Assembly: GCF_014202945.1 (NCBI RefSeq)
Contig: NZ_JACHHW010000006.1
Location: 124,001-188,000 of the forward strand
DNA length: 64,000 bases
Origin: Zhongshania antarctica
GTDB taxonomy: Bacteria; Pseudomonadota; Gammaproteobacteria; Pseudomonadales; Spongiibacteraceae
Direction of reading: 5' to 3'
Below are positions 50,866 to 60,960 of this stretch, piece after piece. Made by a program: the position numbers and the translations under genes. The notes below the pieces were generated by a model. It was not told the DNA's origin. It saw nothing but the letters and a program-made list of their open reading frames with translations, and did no database searches. Each line of letters begins with the position of its first letter. Within the stretch, counting starts at the first letter, position 1.

Positions 50866-51153
50866 ATGCAGATTACTGTTAGTGGTCACCACGTTGATGT
50901 TACCCCGTCTCTTCGCGATTACGTCAATACCAAGCTCGGCAAACTTCAACGACATTTTGACAACATCACCAATACCGACGTCACCCTGTCAGTAGAAAAG
51001 CTGATCCAAAAAGCCGAGGCCACCGTGCACGTCGCCGGCGCCGACCTATTTGCGACCTGCGAATCAGAGGATATGTACGCGGCGATCGACAGCCTGACCG
51101 ACAAACTCGATAGACAATTAATTAAACACAAAGAAAAAACCCTGGGCCGCTAA
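50866..51153 (+). CDS. hpf: Ribosome hibernation promoting factor HPF (short)
   Basis: 95-residue short HPF/YfiA-type protein that binds the 30S subunit and stabilises inactive 100S dimers. The ATG at 50866 is fixed by a perfect AAGGAG six bases upstream; an ATG five codons earlier lies over that site. Sequence features include VTPSLRDYVNTKLGKL and KAEATVHVAG. It is encoded directly after rpoN, as in enterics and Pseudomonas. Confidence 0.96.
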   Translation: MQITVSGHHVDVTPSLRDYVNTKLGKLQRHFDNITNTDVTLSVEKLIQKAEATVHVAGADLFATCESEDMYAAIDSLTDKLDRQLIKHKEKTLGR

Positions 51154-51186
51154 AGCCCCCGACCTAACCGACTGTTGCAAGAAACC

Positions 51187-51636
51187 ATGATACTCAATTC
51201 CATTCTTACCTTAGGACGCACCCATAGCGGTGCGTCCATTACCAGTAAAAAACGACTTCTCGAATTTATTTCGGCTGGCATTAGCGCTGACAACAGCGAA
51301 TTTGACGCCGATGAATTATTTAACGAATTACTTGCCAGAGAGCGCCTTGGCAGCACTGGCATCGGCCATGGGGTAGCAATCCCGCACTGCCGCAGTAGCC
51401 GCTGCACCGCCATCACCGGCATGCTACTCAAACTCGACCAAGCCATCGATTTCGAAGCGGTAGACGACCAGCCCGTCGACTTGGTGTTTGCCCTTATCGT
51501 TCCGGCAGAAGCCCACGACGAGCACCTTAAAGTATTAGGTGCGCTCGCCACGGCCTTCAATGAAGAAAGTTTTCGCAGTGAGCTGCGCAGCGCCACGTCT
51601 GACCAAGCCCTCTTTGAGCGAGCGCTACAAAGCTAA
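51187..51636 (+). CDS. ptsN: Nitrogen-regulatory PTS protein EIIA(Ntr)
   Basis: Phosphoacceptor of the nitrogen PTS that regulates potassium transport and other targets. The 149-residue protein has the active-site histidine in GHGVAIPHC. The ATG at 51187 is chosen over a TTG four codons upstream. The stop overlaps the rapZ start by one base. Confidence 0.95.
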   Translation: MILNSILTLGRTHSGASITSKKRLLEFISAGISADNSEFDADELFNELLARERLGSTGIGHGVAIPHCRSSRCTAITGMLLKLDQAIDFEAVDDQPVDLVFALIVPAEAHDEHLKVLGALATAFNEESFRSELRSATSDQALFERALQS

Positions 51637-52493
51637 TGGAACTCATCATCCTAAGCGGGCGCTCGGGTTCGGGTAAAAGCACCGCCCTGCATCAACTGGA
51701 AGATGAAGGCTTCTATGCCATTGATAATTTACCCGTATCTCTATTACCCGAATTGGTTCGTGAACTATCACTAAGTCCACTGAAAGTGCACCAGCACGTC
51801 GCCGTGTGCATCGACGCCCGCAACGCCCAAGATGGCCTCGCGCGCTTCAAAAGCCTGTGCGATCAGGTCAAACAATACGCCCACCTGCGAATCGTCTTTC
51901 TCGACGCCGGTGACGACAAACTTATCAAACGTTTTAGTGAAACTCGTCGTCGCCACCCGTTAACCACCGATTCGCTGCCACTGGCCGATGCCATTAAACT
52001 GGAGTCTCGTTTACTGGAACCCATTGTGGTTGAAGCCTCGCTGGCCATCGACAGCAGTGACATGACGGTACACGAACTCCGCGCGGCGATTCGCGACCGT
52101 ATTCTCGGTGTCGACGCCAGCCGTCTTGCGGTGCAGCTTAAGTCTTTTGGTTTTAAGCGCGGCCTACCGATTGATGCCGACCTTGTCTATGATCTGCGTA
52201 TGCTGCCCAACCCCCACTGGCAAGATAATTTACGCAGCCTGACAGGTCGAGACCAAGCCGTGCAGGACTTTCTCGCCAAGCAGTCTGACGTGCAATTAAT
52301 GCATCACGATATACTGCAATACCTGCAAACTTGGCTACCCAAAATTGAAGCCAGCAATCGCAGTTATTTCACCATTGCGATTGGTTGCACCGGTGGTCAA
52401 CATCGCTCAGTATATATGGTTGAATCCTTGGCAGAGGCCATGCGTAGCGCCTACCCAGACTTACAAGTTCGCCATCGCGAACTCCAGAATTAG
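51636..52493 (+). CDS. rapZ: RNase adaptor protein RapZ
   Basis: Nucleotide-binding adaptor (YvcJ family) that in E. coli directs RNase E to the GlmZ small RNA and so controls GlmS. The 285-residue protein has the P-loop GRSGSGKST at residues 8-16 and the C-terminal motif GCTGGQHRSVYM. Located between ptsN and npr, as in related genomes. Confidence 0.97.
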   Translation: MELIILSGRSGSGKSTALHQLEDEGFYAIDNLPVSLLPELVRELSLSPLKVHQHVAVCIDARNAQDGLARFKSLCDQVKQYAHLRIVFLDAGDDKLIKRFSETRRRHPLTTDSLPLADAIKLESRLLEPIVVEASLAIDSSDMTVHELRAAIRDRILGVDASRLAVQLKSFGFKRGLPIDADLVYDLRMLPNPHWQDNLRSLTGRDQAVQDFLAKQSDVQLMHHDILQYLQTWLPKIEASNRSYFTIAIGCTGGQHRSVYMVESLAEAMRSAYPDLQVRHRELQN

Positions 52494-52503
52494 AGACGAC
52501 ACG

Positions 52504-52773
52504 ATGGTCGAAGCAGAACTCAAAATCATCAATAAGCTCGGTTTGCACGCCCGCGCTGCCGCCAAACTCGTTGCCACCACAGGTGCGTATAGCTCGATTA
52601 TCACGCTTCGCATCGGCGACAAAAGTGTCGATGGCAAAAGTATTATGTCGGTGATGATGCTCGCCGCCGGAAAAGGCAGCGACATTCACGTTCGCTGCGA
52701 AGGAAACGACGAGACGGCGGCCTTGACCGCAATACAAGACCTGATAAATCAACGCTTTGGTGAGGGTGAGTAA
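52504..52773 (+). CDS. npr: Phosphocarrier protein NPr
   Basis: 89-residue HPr-like phosphocarrier of the nitrogen PTS. The phosphorylated histidine is H15 in LGLHARAA, and the conserved serine region KSIMSVMML follows. The ATG at 52504 was chosen; the longer frame to the left lies inside rapZ. It passes phosphate from PtsP (not in this window) to EIIA(Ntr). Confidence 0.96.
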   Translation: MVEAELKIINKLGLHARAAAKLVATTGAYSSIITLRIGDKSVDGKSIMSVMMLAAGKGSDIHVRCEGNDETAALTAIQDLINQRFGEGE

Positions 52774-52882
52774 GAAACTTTATTTCATCTGAAATTAGCT
52801 AGTGGATTGTTGCGCGCCGCGCTTTCAAGGATAATTGCCAAGATAGTTCACAAATCCACCACGGCTCAGGCTAGGGATAGGT

Positions 52883-54241
52883 ATGGCCCAGACTGCAGAC
52901 AAGCTACAATCCGAGAGCCAACTCAAAACCCTTAACGACGCCTTGGGTTCTGGCGGGTTTCTGCAAATTCGCCGCATGCTAAACGGCCTGCCCCCCGCAG
53001 ACGCCGCCCACTTAATTGAATCAACGCCGCACAAAATCCGCAGTGTTTTGTGGCAGCTTATCGACTCTGAGAATGAAGGCGACATCCTTCAACACCTCAA
53101 TGACGAAGTCCAAAGCCAATTCCTACGGCAAATGGACGCCGAAGAAGTCGCGGCCATCACCGAAGGTCTCGAAGCCGACGACATCGCCGACATTCTCCAG
53201 CAATTGCCAGACCGCGTTATTCGCGAAGTTCTGGAATCGATGGACCACCAGGATCGTCTGCGCGTAGAACACGTATTGTCCTTCGACGAGGACACTGCTG
53301 GCGGTTTGATGAACACCGACACGATTACCGTGCGGCCCAACATCACCCTCGACGTCGCGATGCGCTATTTGCGCCGCCACGAGAGTCTGCCAGAGATGAC
53401 CGACAGCCTGATCGTCGTCAACCGCAACGACCAGTACATCGGCATACTGTCGCTGCGCAAACTGCTGGTGTCTGACCCCAGCGTGACCGTGCGGGAAATT
53501 ATGGACACCGAGGTAGAGCCGATCTCTGCCAGTATGTCGTCGAAAGAAGTCGCCACTCTTTTCGCCCGCCACGACTGGGTCTCTGCCCCCGTCATTGGCG
53601 AAGACAGCCTATTGCTCGGTCGTATCACCATCGATGACGTGGTCGACGTTATTCGCGAAGAGTCCGATCACTCCCTGATGAGTATGGCGGGCTTGGATGA
53701 AGACGAAGACACCTTCGCCGCCGTATGGAGCACCGCACCGCGCCGGGCCATATGGCTGGGCATCAATTTACTTACCGCCTTTATTGCCTCCGGTGTTATC
53801 AACTTATTTGAAGCCACCATTGAAAAAGTAGTGGCGCTGGCCGTACTCATGCCGATTGTGGCCAGTATGGGTGGCGTCGCTGGCACCCAAACCTTAACGG
53901 TGGTGATAAGGGGTATGGCATTGGGCCATATCAGCAAAGACAATAGTCGCTGGCTCATTAACCGCGAGATCATGGTCGGCGCAATTAACGGCGGGCTTTG
54001 GGCCTTGATCGTAGCGGGTGCCACTACCGTTTGGTTCGGTGATCCACTGATGGGCGGCATTATTGCCGCCGCCATGATTATTAATTTAATTACCGCCGCG
54101 CTAGCGGGAGCTGTTCTGCCGCTGGCGATGAAATCCCTAAATATTGACCCCGCCCTCGCTGGCGGCGTAGTACTTACCACTGTTACCGATGTTATCGGCT
54201 TTATGTCCTTTCTCGGCCTAGCAACCTATTTTTACGCTTAA
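52883..54241 (+). CDS. mgtE: Magnesium transporter MgtE
   Basis: Magnesium channel or transporter of 452 residues. The N-terminal superhelical MgtE_N domain (about 30-135) is followed by two CBS domains (about 140-260) and five membrane segments from about 285 to the end. The pore-helix region PIVASMGGVAGTQ is recognisable. Gating by cytoplasmic magnesium is known for the family. The gene is not part of the usual npr neighbourhood of E. coli but occurs next to it in pseudomonads. Confidence 0.96.
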   Translation: MAQTADKLQSESQLKTLNDALGSGGFLQIRRMLNGLPPADAAHLIESTPHKIRSVLWQLIDSENEGDILQHLNDEVQSQFLRQMDAEEVAAITEGLEADDIADILQQLPDRVIREVLESMDHQDRLRVEHVLSFDEDTAGGLMNTDTITVRPNITLDVAMRYLRRHESLPEMTDSLIVVNRNDQYIGILSLRKLLVSDPSVTVREIMDTEVEPISASMSSKEVATLFARHDWVSAPVIGEDSLLLGRITIDDVVDVIREESDHSLMSMAGLDEDEDTFAAVWSTAPRRAIWLGINLLTAFIASGVINLFEATIEKVVALAVLMPIVASMGGVAGTQTLTVVIRGMALGHISKDNSRWLINREIMVGAINGGLWALIVAGATTVWFGDPLMGGIIAAAMIINLITAALAGAVLPLAMKSLNIDPALAGGVVLTTVTDVIGFMSFLGLATYFYA

Positions 54242-54258
54242 TAGCAACGGATTTTAAT

Positions 54259-54777
54259 GTGACTGACGAAATACCCGAATCAGAACGCCCCAGCAAAACG
54301 GCGGTTAAAAAAGAGATGCAAGTCCTCCAGCAACTGGGGGAGAAGCTCGTTAAACTCAGCAATAATGAACTGGCCAAAATAACGATTCACGATGAGCATC
54401 TCATCGAGGCCCTAAGCACCGCCCGAAAGTTGACCAGCCGCGAAGCGCTGCGCCGCCAGCTCCAGTATATCGGCAAGCTGATGCGCGGAATCGACCTCAC
54501 TGAAATTGAAGCTGGCTTAGCCAAACGCGAAGAAGGTCAACGCGAGCAAGCTCAGCAATTTCACCGTTTAGAACTACTCCGCGATGAACTCGCAGAGACC
54601 GGTATCAGCGCCATCGAAAAGGCCCTAAACCTCTACCCCCATGGCGATCGTCAACGTCTGCGCCAACTGGTGATGCAAATAGACAAAGACGCACAGGCAA
54701 AAAAGCCGCCCGCCGCGAAACGTAAGTTATTTCAATATTTGAAAGAGCTTCAGGCCGCCAAGCCTGCGGACGAATAG
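54259..54777 (+). CDS. darP: Ribosome assembly protein DarP (YjgA)
   Basis: 172-residue, highly helical and charged protein of the YjgA/DUF615 family, associated with late 50S precursors in E. coli. Start is GTG at 54259 with a weak ribosome-binding site. Typical segments include VKKEMQVLQQLGEKLV, EALRRQLQYIGKLMR and LNLYPHGDRQRLRQLV. It converges on the nitrilase gene with only four bases between stops. In many relatives tldD lies beside it; here it does not. Confidence 0.95.
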   Translation: MTDEIPESERPSKTAVKKEMQVLQQLGEKLVKLSNNELAKITIHDEHLIEALSTARKLTSREALRRQLQYIGKLMRGIDLTEIEAGLAKREEGQREQAQQFHRLELLRDELAETGISAIEKALNLYPHGDRQRLRQLVMQIDKDAQAKKPPAAKRKLFQYLKELQAAKPADE

Positions 54778-54781
54778 TAAT

Positions 54782-55585
54782 CTATAAGCGGCGATGCTGG
54801 GCAACTGGCATTCGCTTGCGCAACGCTATTTGCTCCTCAGTGTCATAGTTAGCAATAACCGTGCAGGCACCCAAGCCCGCCTCAGCCAAGACCCGTCCCC
54901 AGCTATCAATAAGCACCGAGCCGCCCGAGGTTTGCCGTTTGGCATCGTGGATACCACCTTGGTTAGCCGCTACCACAAGACACTGATTTTCAATTGCGCG
55001 AGCACGAAGCAGAGGCAACCAATGCGCCCAGCCGGTACTGCGGGTGAACGCCGAGGGCAAAGCAATAATATCAACCCCTCGATCCTGCATGGCCCTGAAT
55101 AGCTCCGGAAAACGCAGGTCGTAACACACCGCCACGCCCAGCTTGCCCAGTTCGGTATCGACGACCAGCACGCTGTCGCCGGGCGCATAAGCATCAGACT
55201 CCCGGTAGCGGCCTTGCTCATCACCAAGCTCGGCGTCAAACAAATGTATTTTGCGGTAACTACCAAGACAGTTGCCGCTCGCGGCATAGACAAAACTTGT
55301 CGCGTACACGCGACCGTCTTCCGCAGGGGTAGGAATAGTGCCACCGACCACAATAAGCTGATGACGCGCTGCCTGTGCACTGAGGAATTGCTGCAAATTC
55401 GCGTCGACGGCCTCGGTAGCCGCTAGCGCGGCGATGTCTCGACTGCCAAACAAGGCAAAATTTTCTGGCAGCACCACCAGTCTTGCGCCATTTCCCGCCG
55501 CCTCTGCAACCAAGGCTTCCGCCCGCTGTAAATTGGCCCCTAGGTCCGCACTGGACACCATTTGAATAGCCGCTAATTTCACCAC
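54782..55585 (-). CDS. Nitrilase-superfamily carbon-nitrogen hydrolase
   Basis: 267-residue amidohydrolase of the nitrilase superfamily. The Glu-Lys-Cys triad is visible: E in LPENFALFG, K in YRKIHLFD, and C in AVCYDLRFPELF. The close family of neighbours of rng-yhdP in Gammaproteobacteria resembles Nit1/YbeM deaminated-glutathione amidases; substrate cannot be fixed from the sequence. It starts two bases after the yhdP stop and is probably the last gene of the mreB operon. Confidence 0.93.
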   Translation of the reverse strand: MVKLAAIQMVSSADLGANLQRAEALVAEAAGNGARLVVLPENFALFGSRDIAALAATEAVDANLQQFLSAQAARHQLIVVGGTIPTPAEDGRVYATSFVYAASGNCLGSYRKIHLFDAELGDEQGRYRESDAYAPGDSVLVVDTELGKLGVAVCYDLRFPELFRAMQDRGVDIIALPSAFTRSTGWAHWLPLLRARAIENQCLVVAANQGGIHDAKRQTSGGSVLIDSWGRVLAEAGLGACTVIANYDTEEQIALRKRMPVAQHRRL

Positions 55586-55587
55586 GA

Positions 55588-58500
55588 TTACTTTAGTCCC
55601 GGCTTGCCAGTGTTACGGCTTGGCGGCGTACTAATATCAAAGGAGTCGTCATCAAAAATATTTTTAAATATCAACTCTGGCTCTTGAATAGTGCCCGAAA
55701 TTTCATATACCGCACTGGAAAAGCTGTCCATCTGCTCTTCAAACACCTTACTCACCACATAGGCACCGGCCGCCGCCGGCAAGCCCCCCACCAGCGCCGC
55801 CACCCACGGTAAATTACTCCCGACCGGCAAGGTTGCAACCAAGCGTAAATCAGGTACCTCGGTGCGCAAATTAATGGCGCCCGTCATCTGGAAACGGCTC
55901 GACGGCCCATGAACATCAAGCGGTGACGATAATTGCAGCTGACTATCCGCTAGATTCAAGCCGCCCCGCATACGATCAAAATAAATGCCTTTTTTAAACA
56001 CGTCGCGGAAATCAAACTTTAAGCGACGCACGATATTGGCCATATTGAAGATACTAAAAATTCGCAAAGTGCCACTGGCCGCATCCGAGGTTTTTAAGAA
56101 TCGACCATCCTTAAAGGAAAAGCTAAACTCGCCCTCACTGTCAGCGAGCGTCCATTGGCTGGGCGCTCCCAGCCAATGCAAATTCAGATCAAAATTACCG
56201 CGCCGAGTTTCCATTACCCTCGGGTAGGAGAAGCCCTCTAAGACATCGCCCAGGTCGCCCACGCCAAATTGGCCCCGCAACTGAGACGTATTTTGGCCAT
56301 TATCATCCTGCAGCCAATGCAAATTAGTACTCCCGGCCACCGTTGCCAACTCAATTCCCCGCAAGCTGCCACGCACATTATAAAAATGGGCACCGCTGGT
56401 ATCACTGCGTAAATCGAAGCCAAGCCGCCCCATTGTTTCGTCGCCAATGCTCAATTTCACAATATCCAGGTCGACGCTCGGCAGGCTTCGCGGATCTACC
56501 CCAGCCAGGGAATTAGCCGAAGAATCCCTTGGCGAAGGCAAGCTCAAGTAATCTAATTCCAATTTATAAACGTCACCCGCAGCGCTTCCGGCCCGAGGAA
56601 TTTGAAGATCGCCAAATACCTGCGGGCTATTAATATGCAACAACCACGCGTAGGGATCACTGCGCAAAGAAATTTGCGCGGCCTCCAGTAAATTATCGAA
56701 CACCATGACTTCATCGATATAGAGGTCCTTAACACTAATCGCCAAGCCCTCTTCTGAACTGGCATTATTGGCAGCCAGCTCGGCATAGCGATCATAAACC
56801 CGCCGCCACTGGTCAACATCAGCAAACGCGAGTCGGCCACCTATCAGCATTTGCCCAGGGCTTAAATCTCGCCAGGTATTCGGTTTAGACGCCGCACCCA
56901 CGTGTAAGTTTGCGCTAATCGCAGCCCCGTCTTGAAACCCAAGTAACAAGCTCAATTGCTCAGCCAAGTCGACATGCATCACTTGAAGGCCGTCGCCAAA
57001 GGGCAGGCTTATTTTTATGTCGCGTTTTTTATCCGCCGCTTTATACAATGGCTGCGGCAGTAGAACATCCACCCCCCGCAAATCAGATGTCACTGTTAAG
57101 CCGGCGTCCGAACCGGTCTGAATGTACAGTTTGGCAGCCGTGCTACCACGGAAAAAGCCCATTGCGGGCTGCGCCGTCCAGCGCGCAATATCCGCCATAT
57201 TAATATTGCCATTAACATCGATAGCGAGCTGCCCACCACGCTGCCTAATGCTTGCCTTCATAGGCTGGCCAAACAGTTTAGCGCGCAAACCTCGGCTCTG
57301 GATGCCGCCCTCGGTCTGATAGTGCAAATGACCCTTTGCATCGTTTAAGGTCAAACGATAATTGCGCATTTCAATTGTGTTGAAATTGATATCAGCGTCA
57401 ACGCTGACATCAATGTCCGGCGTCTCGGTCAAGGTCATTTGTAAGGCAAAGTCGACATCGGCCTCGCCTTCGCCACGCCACTGATCAAAGACATTGCCGA
57501 CAGATTGATGGAGTGGCGTTTCAGTGAATAGGCGCTGGGCCTGCACAAAGTTTGGCTGCGCACTGGCACTTACATCTAATGTAAACAGGCCTTCCGCATC
57601 CGGCCCTATTGCCACACGCAGTTCGTCCACCGCTAAACCGTCGAGCTGAGCAGCGTCGGCCACCGTCGCCGTGACTAGAGCATTGTCAATTAAGACCTCG
57701 GCATTCGCGGCGGTTATGACCGGCCAGTCGGGATGGAATGCGAGTTCGATATCGCTTAAGTCCAAATGCAATTGCACTGCGGGGCGGTCCTCAGTAGACG
57801 CCAGCAGTGAACCCCGATAGATAAACCCCGCAGTATTGACCCTGCCTGCACGAATGCTTTCGCCTAACCAATCAAGCAAACCATCACTCAATACCGTCGG
57901 CGTAAAACGTCGGTGCAAGGTGGCATCGGCATCTTGTGCACCAATGACTAAACTCATCTGGGGCTCGGCATCCGTTTCCTTGTGCAATGGCAGATCCAGC
58001 CGCAACAGCGCCGATATCGGCACGCCCTGATTATCAGCCCTGATCAAGCCACTGCTGAGCGCCAAATGATCATCATCAAAAGCCCAATTCAACTCAGTTT
58101 TGACGTTTTGTAAGTCGAATGCCTGCTCATAAAGATGCGGAAAGTCCAACGCGAGGCGCGGCGAATCCAAGAGCAGCAAACCTCGCCTCGGTGCAATTTC
58201 CATATACCCAGACAGCCCTTTTGCACCAGGGGCACCCTGCCAGGGCTCCACACTTAGCGCATTGGCTTGAGCGCGCAAATTAAACCCTTCAATCCCGGCA
58301 GGAGAAATGCCCAAATCTAACTGGATATTATTCAAGCTTCCCTTGGGCGCCAACTCCGCCAGCGTCATTTGCAAACTCGGGCTCAGCGCCTCGCTTTCGA
58401 GCAACAAGGTATTGGCAATATCCAGATCGAGCTGCGGCAGGCTAAATTGCCAGCGCGTCGCTTCAGGCCGCTGCACAGACACGCCAGCGAGATCCAATTG

Positions 58501-59454
58501 GACGTCTTGCCAACGCGCATCAAATTCAGAAAAACCAATTTGCCAGAAACCATCGCGGTGACTGCCCTTAAACCGCATATTCACATCATTCAGCACGGTG
58601 CCCTGAGAATTCCACAGTACACCTAAGGACAGCGCGGGGGCTTTTAATACACCACTGATACTGATCCGCTGCGCCTGTCGCCAGCTCAGCCACACCTCGC
58701 CACTGAGTTCGCTATCAATCAACGGCGCACTGTCTTTAAAAAGCGGCGCTAATGCGCTTAAACGACTGTTAGCAATGGCTAAATACGCGCTGGCGCTAAA
58801 GCGCTCGGTATTGCGGGGATCACCGTAAGATTCAAGTAATAATTGGATATCGCCATCACTATCGGTATTTAACTCAGCGTAGGCTCGGCGAAATTTATCA
58901 TCGCTGCGCAAAAAGAAATCCCGCATGCTTATTTGGGTTTGATTGCCATTAGCGTAGTGAAGCTTTACCGAAAACGATTCTAGGCTGGCATTGCGAACCC
59001 CCAGCACCGAGTCAATCAAGGTGTCGGGACTGCCGCCACCCTCCGTATCCAAGCCCGGAATATGCCATTGCCCAGCGCTGTCCTGCTGTAAATCTAGCGC
59101 TAGTTCCGCCACTTTAATCTGGCGGATTTTAGGGGCCCCGGAAAAGAGCGTGGCGAGTAAGTCTATTTCAATACGACCGCGATCAAAGCGCAGAGCGCCA
59201 CTTTCACCGAGTTGAAATTCGAGTAGCTCAATAACCGGAGACAAGCCTGCCCAGCTACCATGCATTGCGCTGGCTTTCAGCGGAATACCTGAATACGCCT
59301 CGGCACGCTGAAATATTTCGTCCTGATAGCGGTCAACTAAACCAATATACTGCCGTCCCAAACTGGCATAGAGGGCGAGTAAGACCAACACCAGCAGCGC
59401 GGTACCCCAAAGCAAGCTGTAGAGTTGCCGAAATAAGCGCCCAAGCATCACCAT
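55588..59454 (-). CDS. yhdP: AsmA-like protein YhdP
   Basis: Very large (1288 residues) inner-membrane-anchored periplasmic protein. One N-terminal helix (about 12-32) is followed by long beta-rich DUF3971 and AsmA_2 regions that in the family form a bridge-like groove for phospholipid transport to the outer membrane, alongside TamB and YdbH. The C-terminus contains MTGAINLRTEVPDLRL and a final segment near GTIQEPELIF. The rng-yhdP linkage is conserved. Two in-frame ATGs (59454, 59448) are possible starts. Confidence 0.94.
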   Translation of the reverse strand: MVMLGRLFRQLYSLLWGTALLVLVLLALYASLGRQYIGLVDRYQDEIFQRAEAYSGIPLKASAMHGSWAGLSPVIELLEFQLGESGALRFDRGRIEIDLLATLFSGAPKIRQIKVAELALDLQQDSAGQWHIPGLDTEGGGSPDTLIDSVLGVRNASLESFSVKLHYANGNQTQISMRDFFLRSDDKFRRAYAELNTDSDGDIQLLLESYGDPRNTERFSASAYLAIANSRLSALAPLFKDSAPLIDSELSGEVWLSWRQAQRISISGVLKAPALSLGVLWNSQGTVLNDVNMRFKGSHRDGFWQIGFSEFDARWQDVQLDLAGVSVQRPEATRWQFSLPQLDLDIANTLLLESEALSPSLQMTLAELAPKGSLNNIQLDLGISPAGIEGFNLRAQANALSVEPWQGAPGAKGLSGYMEIAPRRGLLLLDSPRLALDFPHLYEQAFDLQNVKTELNWAFDDDHLALSSGLIRADNQGVPISALLRLDLPLHKETDAEPQMSLVIGAQDADATLHRRFTPTVLSDGLLDWLGESIRAGRVNTAGFIYRGSLLASTEDRPAVQLHLDLSDIELAFHPDWPVITAANAEVLIDNALVTATVADAAQLDGLAVDELRVAIGPDAEGLFTLDVSASAQPNFVQAQRLFTETPLHQSVGNVFDQWRGEGEADVDFALQMTLTETPDIDVSVDADINFNTIEMRNYRLTLNDAKGHLHYQTEGGIQSRGLRAKLFGQPMKASIRQRGGQLAIDVNGNINMADIARWTAQPAMGFFRGSTAAKLYIQTGSDAGLTVTSDLRGVDVLLPQPLYKAADKKRDIKISLPFGDGLQVMHVDLAEQLSLLLGFQDGAAISANLHVGAASKPNTWRDLSPGQMLIGGRLAFADVDQWRRVYDRYAELAANNASSEEGLAISVKDLYIDEVMVFDNLLEAAQISLRSDPYAWLLHINSPQVFGDLQIPRAGSAAGDVYKLELDYLSLPSPRDSSANSLAGVDPRSLPSVDLDIVKLSIGDETMGRLGFDLRSDTSGAHFYNVRGSLRGIELATVAGSTNLHWLQDDNGQNTSQLRGQFGVGDLGDVLEGFSYPRVMETRRGNFDLNLHWLGAPSQWTLADSEGEFSFSFKDGRFLKTSDAASGTLRIFSIFNMANIVRRLKFDFRDVFKKGIYFDRMRGGLNLADSQLQLSSPLDVHGPSSRFQMTGAINLRTEVPDLRLVATLPVGSNLPWVAALVGGLPAAAGAYVVSKVFEEQMDSFSSAVYEISGTIQEPELIFKNIFDDDSFDISTPPSRNTGKPGLK

Positions 59455-59492
59455 TCACCCACGGTGACCGCCGCGCTGACTCATGTTCATCG

Positions 59493-60956
59493 TCACAATA
59501 GCACCACGTCATACTGCTCTTGGGTATACACGGCCTCAACTTGAAAACGGATACTGGCGCCAATAAACTCTTCTAAGTCAGCGACACTCGACGACTCTTC
59601 GTCGAGCAAACGATCAACCACTTCTTGTGATGCCAACACCAATAAGCGCTTACTCTCGTAGGCTCTCGCCTCACGCAGTATTTCTCTAAACACTTCATAA
59701 CAAACGGTTTCCGGCGATTTCATCGAGCCGCGACCATGGCAGTAACGACAGCTCTCACACAGAATATGCTCTAGGCTTTCGCGGGTGCGCTTGCGGGTCA
59801 TTTCCACCAAGCCCAATTCTGACACCCCCGTGATTGAGGTCTTGGCATAGTCTTTTTCCATGGCCTTTTCCAAGGCCCGCAAGACCTGACGACGATGCTC
59901 AGGGTCTTTCATGTCGATAAAATCAATGATGATAATACCGCCGAGATTGCGCAGCCGCAGCTGTCTCGCCAGCGCCGCCGTCGCTTCTAAATTCGTCTTA
60001 AAAATGGTTTCTTCAAGATTGCGATGACCAACAAAGGCGCCGGTATTAATATCGATGGTGCTCATGGCTTCAGTTTGATCGATAATCAGGTAGCCACCCG
60101 ATTTCAACTCAACCTTGCGACCAAGGGCTTTCTGAATTTCGTCTTCAACCCCATAAAGATCAAAAATCGGCCGTTCGCCGGGGTAATATTCAAGCTGGGA
60201 GGCTATTTCCGGCAAGTAATCCTCAGCAAATTGCGCCACTCGCTGAAAGCTTTCTTTGGAGTCGATACGGATTTTTTCCAAGCCTGGTCGCACCAGATCG
60301 CGCATAGTACGCATGAACAGCGGCAGGTCTTCGTAAATGACACTGGGCGCGACATCGCGCTTCATCCGCCGTTCAACCGCTACCCACAAACGTTTTAAAA
60401 ATTGCACATCGGCGCGCATTTCCTCTTCGCCGGCGCCCTCTGCGGCCGTGCGCAGAATATAGCCGTCCCGCAATTCACCGCTCTCATCAAGGGCTTCCGA
60501 TTCTAATAAATCGCGCAGGCGCTGGCGCTCAACTTCGTCATCAATCCGATGCGAAACGCCAATATGCGCGGCGCCAGGCATATACACCAAATAGCGTGAC
60601 GACACGGATAAGCGGGTCGTTAAGCGCGCACCCTTGGTACCCATGGGATCTTTGCTAACCTGTACCGTCAGCAATTGGCCCTCGCGAATTTTAGTGCGAA
60701 TATCCGCGTGTTCACCGTCGGCGGTATCTAAACTGGCAATATCTGAGGCGTGAATAAAGCCGGTGCGCTCCAAGCCAATCTCAACAAAAGCGGCCTGCAT
60801 ACCGGGTAAAACCCGAACCACCTTACCCTGATAAATATTACCCGCAATACCGCGAGAGCGGCTGCGCTCAATATACACTTCCTGCAACACGCCATTTTCG
60901 ACCACGGCAACCCGAGTTTCGACCGGCGTGACATTGATCAGAATTTCTTCGCTCAT
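59493..60956 (-). CDS. rng: Ribonuclease G
   Basis: Endoribonuclease that processes the 5' end of 16S rRNA and some mRNAs. The 487-residue protein has an N-terminal S1 domain (about 35-125), the RNase E/G catalytic domain with metal aspartates in IIIIDFIDMKDPEHR, and the zinc-link CESC. It lacks the long C-terminal scaffold of RNase E. It follows maf by four bases. Confidence 0.97.
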   Translation of the reverse strand: MSEEILINVTPVETRVAVVENGVLQEVYIERSRSRGIAGNIYQGKVVRVLPGMQAAFVEIGLERTGFIHASDIASLDTADGEHADIRTKIREGQLLTVQVSKDPMGTKGARLTTRLSVSSRYLVYMPGAAHIGVSHRIDDEVERQRLRDLLESEALDESGELRDGYILRTAAEGAGEEEMRADVQFLKRLWVAVERRMKRDVAPSVIYEDLPLFMRTMRDLVRPGLEKIRIDSKESFQRVAQFAEDYLPEIASQLEYYPGERPIFDLYGVEDEIQKALGRKVELKSGGYLIIDQTEAMSTIDINTGAFVGHRNLEETIFKTNLEATAALARQLRLRNLGGIIIIDFIDMKDPEHRRQVLRALEKAMEKDYAKTSITGVSELGLVEMTRKRTRESLEHILCESCRYCHGRGSMKSPETVCYEVFREILREARAYESKRLLVLASQEVVDRLLDEESSSVADLEEFIGASIRFQVEAVYTQEQYDVVLL

Positions 60957-60960
60957 GGCC

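Noticed and set aside
50784-50866. Possible sigma54 promoter between rpoN and hpf (TGGCAG-like element)
   Set aside because: The GG and GC dinucleotides are not 10 bases apart and the -12 element is missing.
52804-52860. GTGGATT / AATCCAC inverted repeat upstream of mgtE, considered as a riboswitch stem
   Set aside because: Only seven bases, about 45 bases apart, and the intervening sequence has no recognisable magnesium-riboswitch elements.
53668-54180. 170-codon minus-strand frame opposite mgtE
   Set aside because: Antisense to the membrane domain of mgtE; hydrophobic content mirrors the membrane codons.
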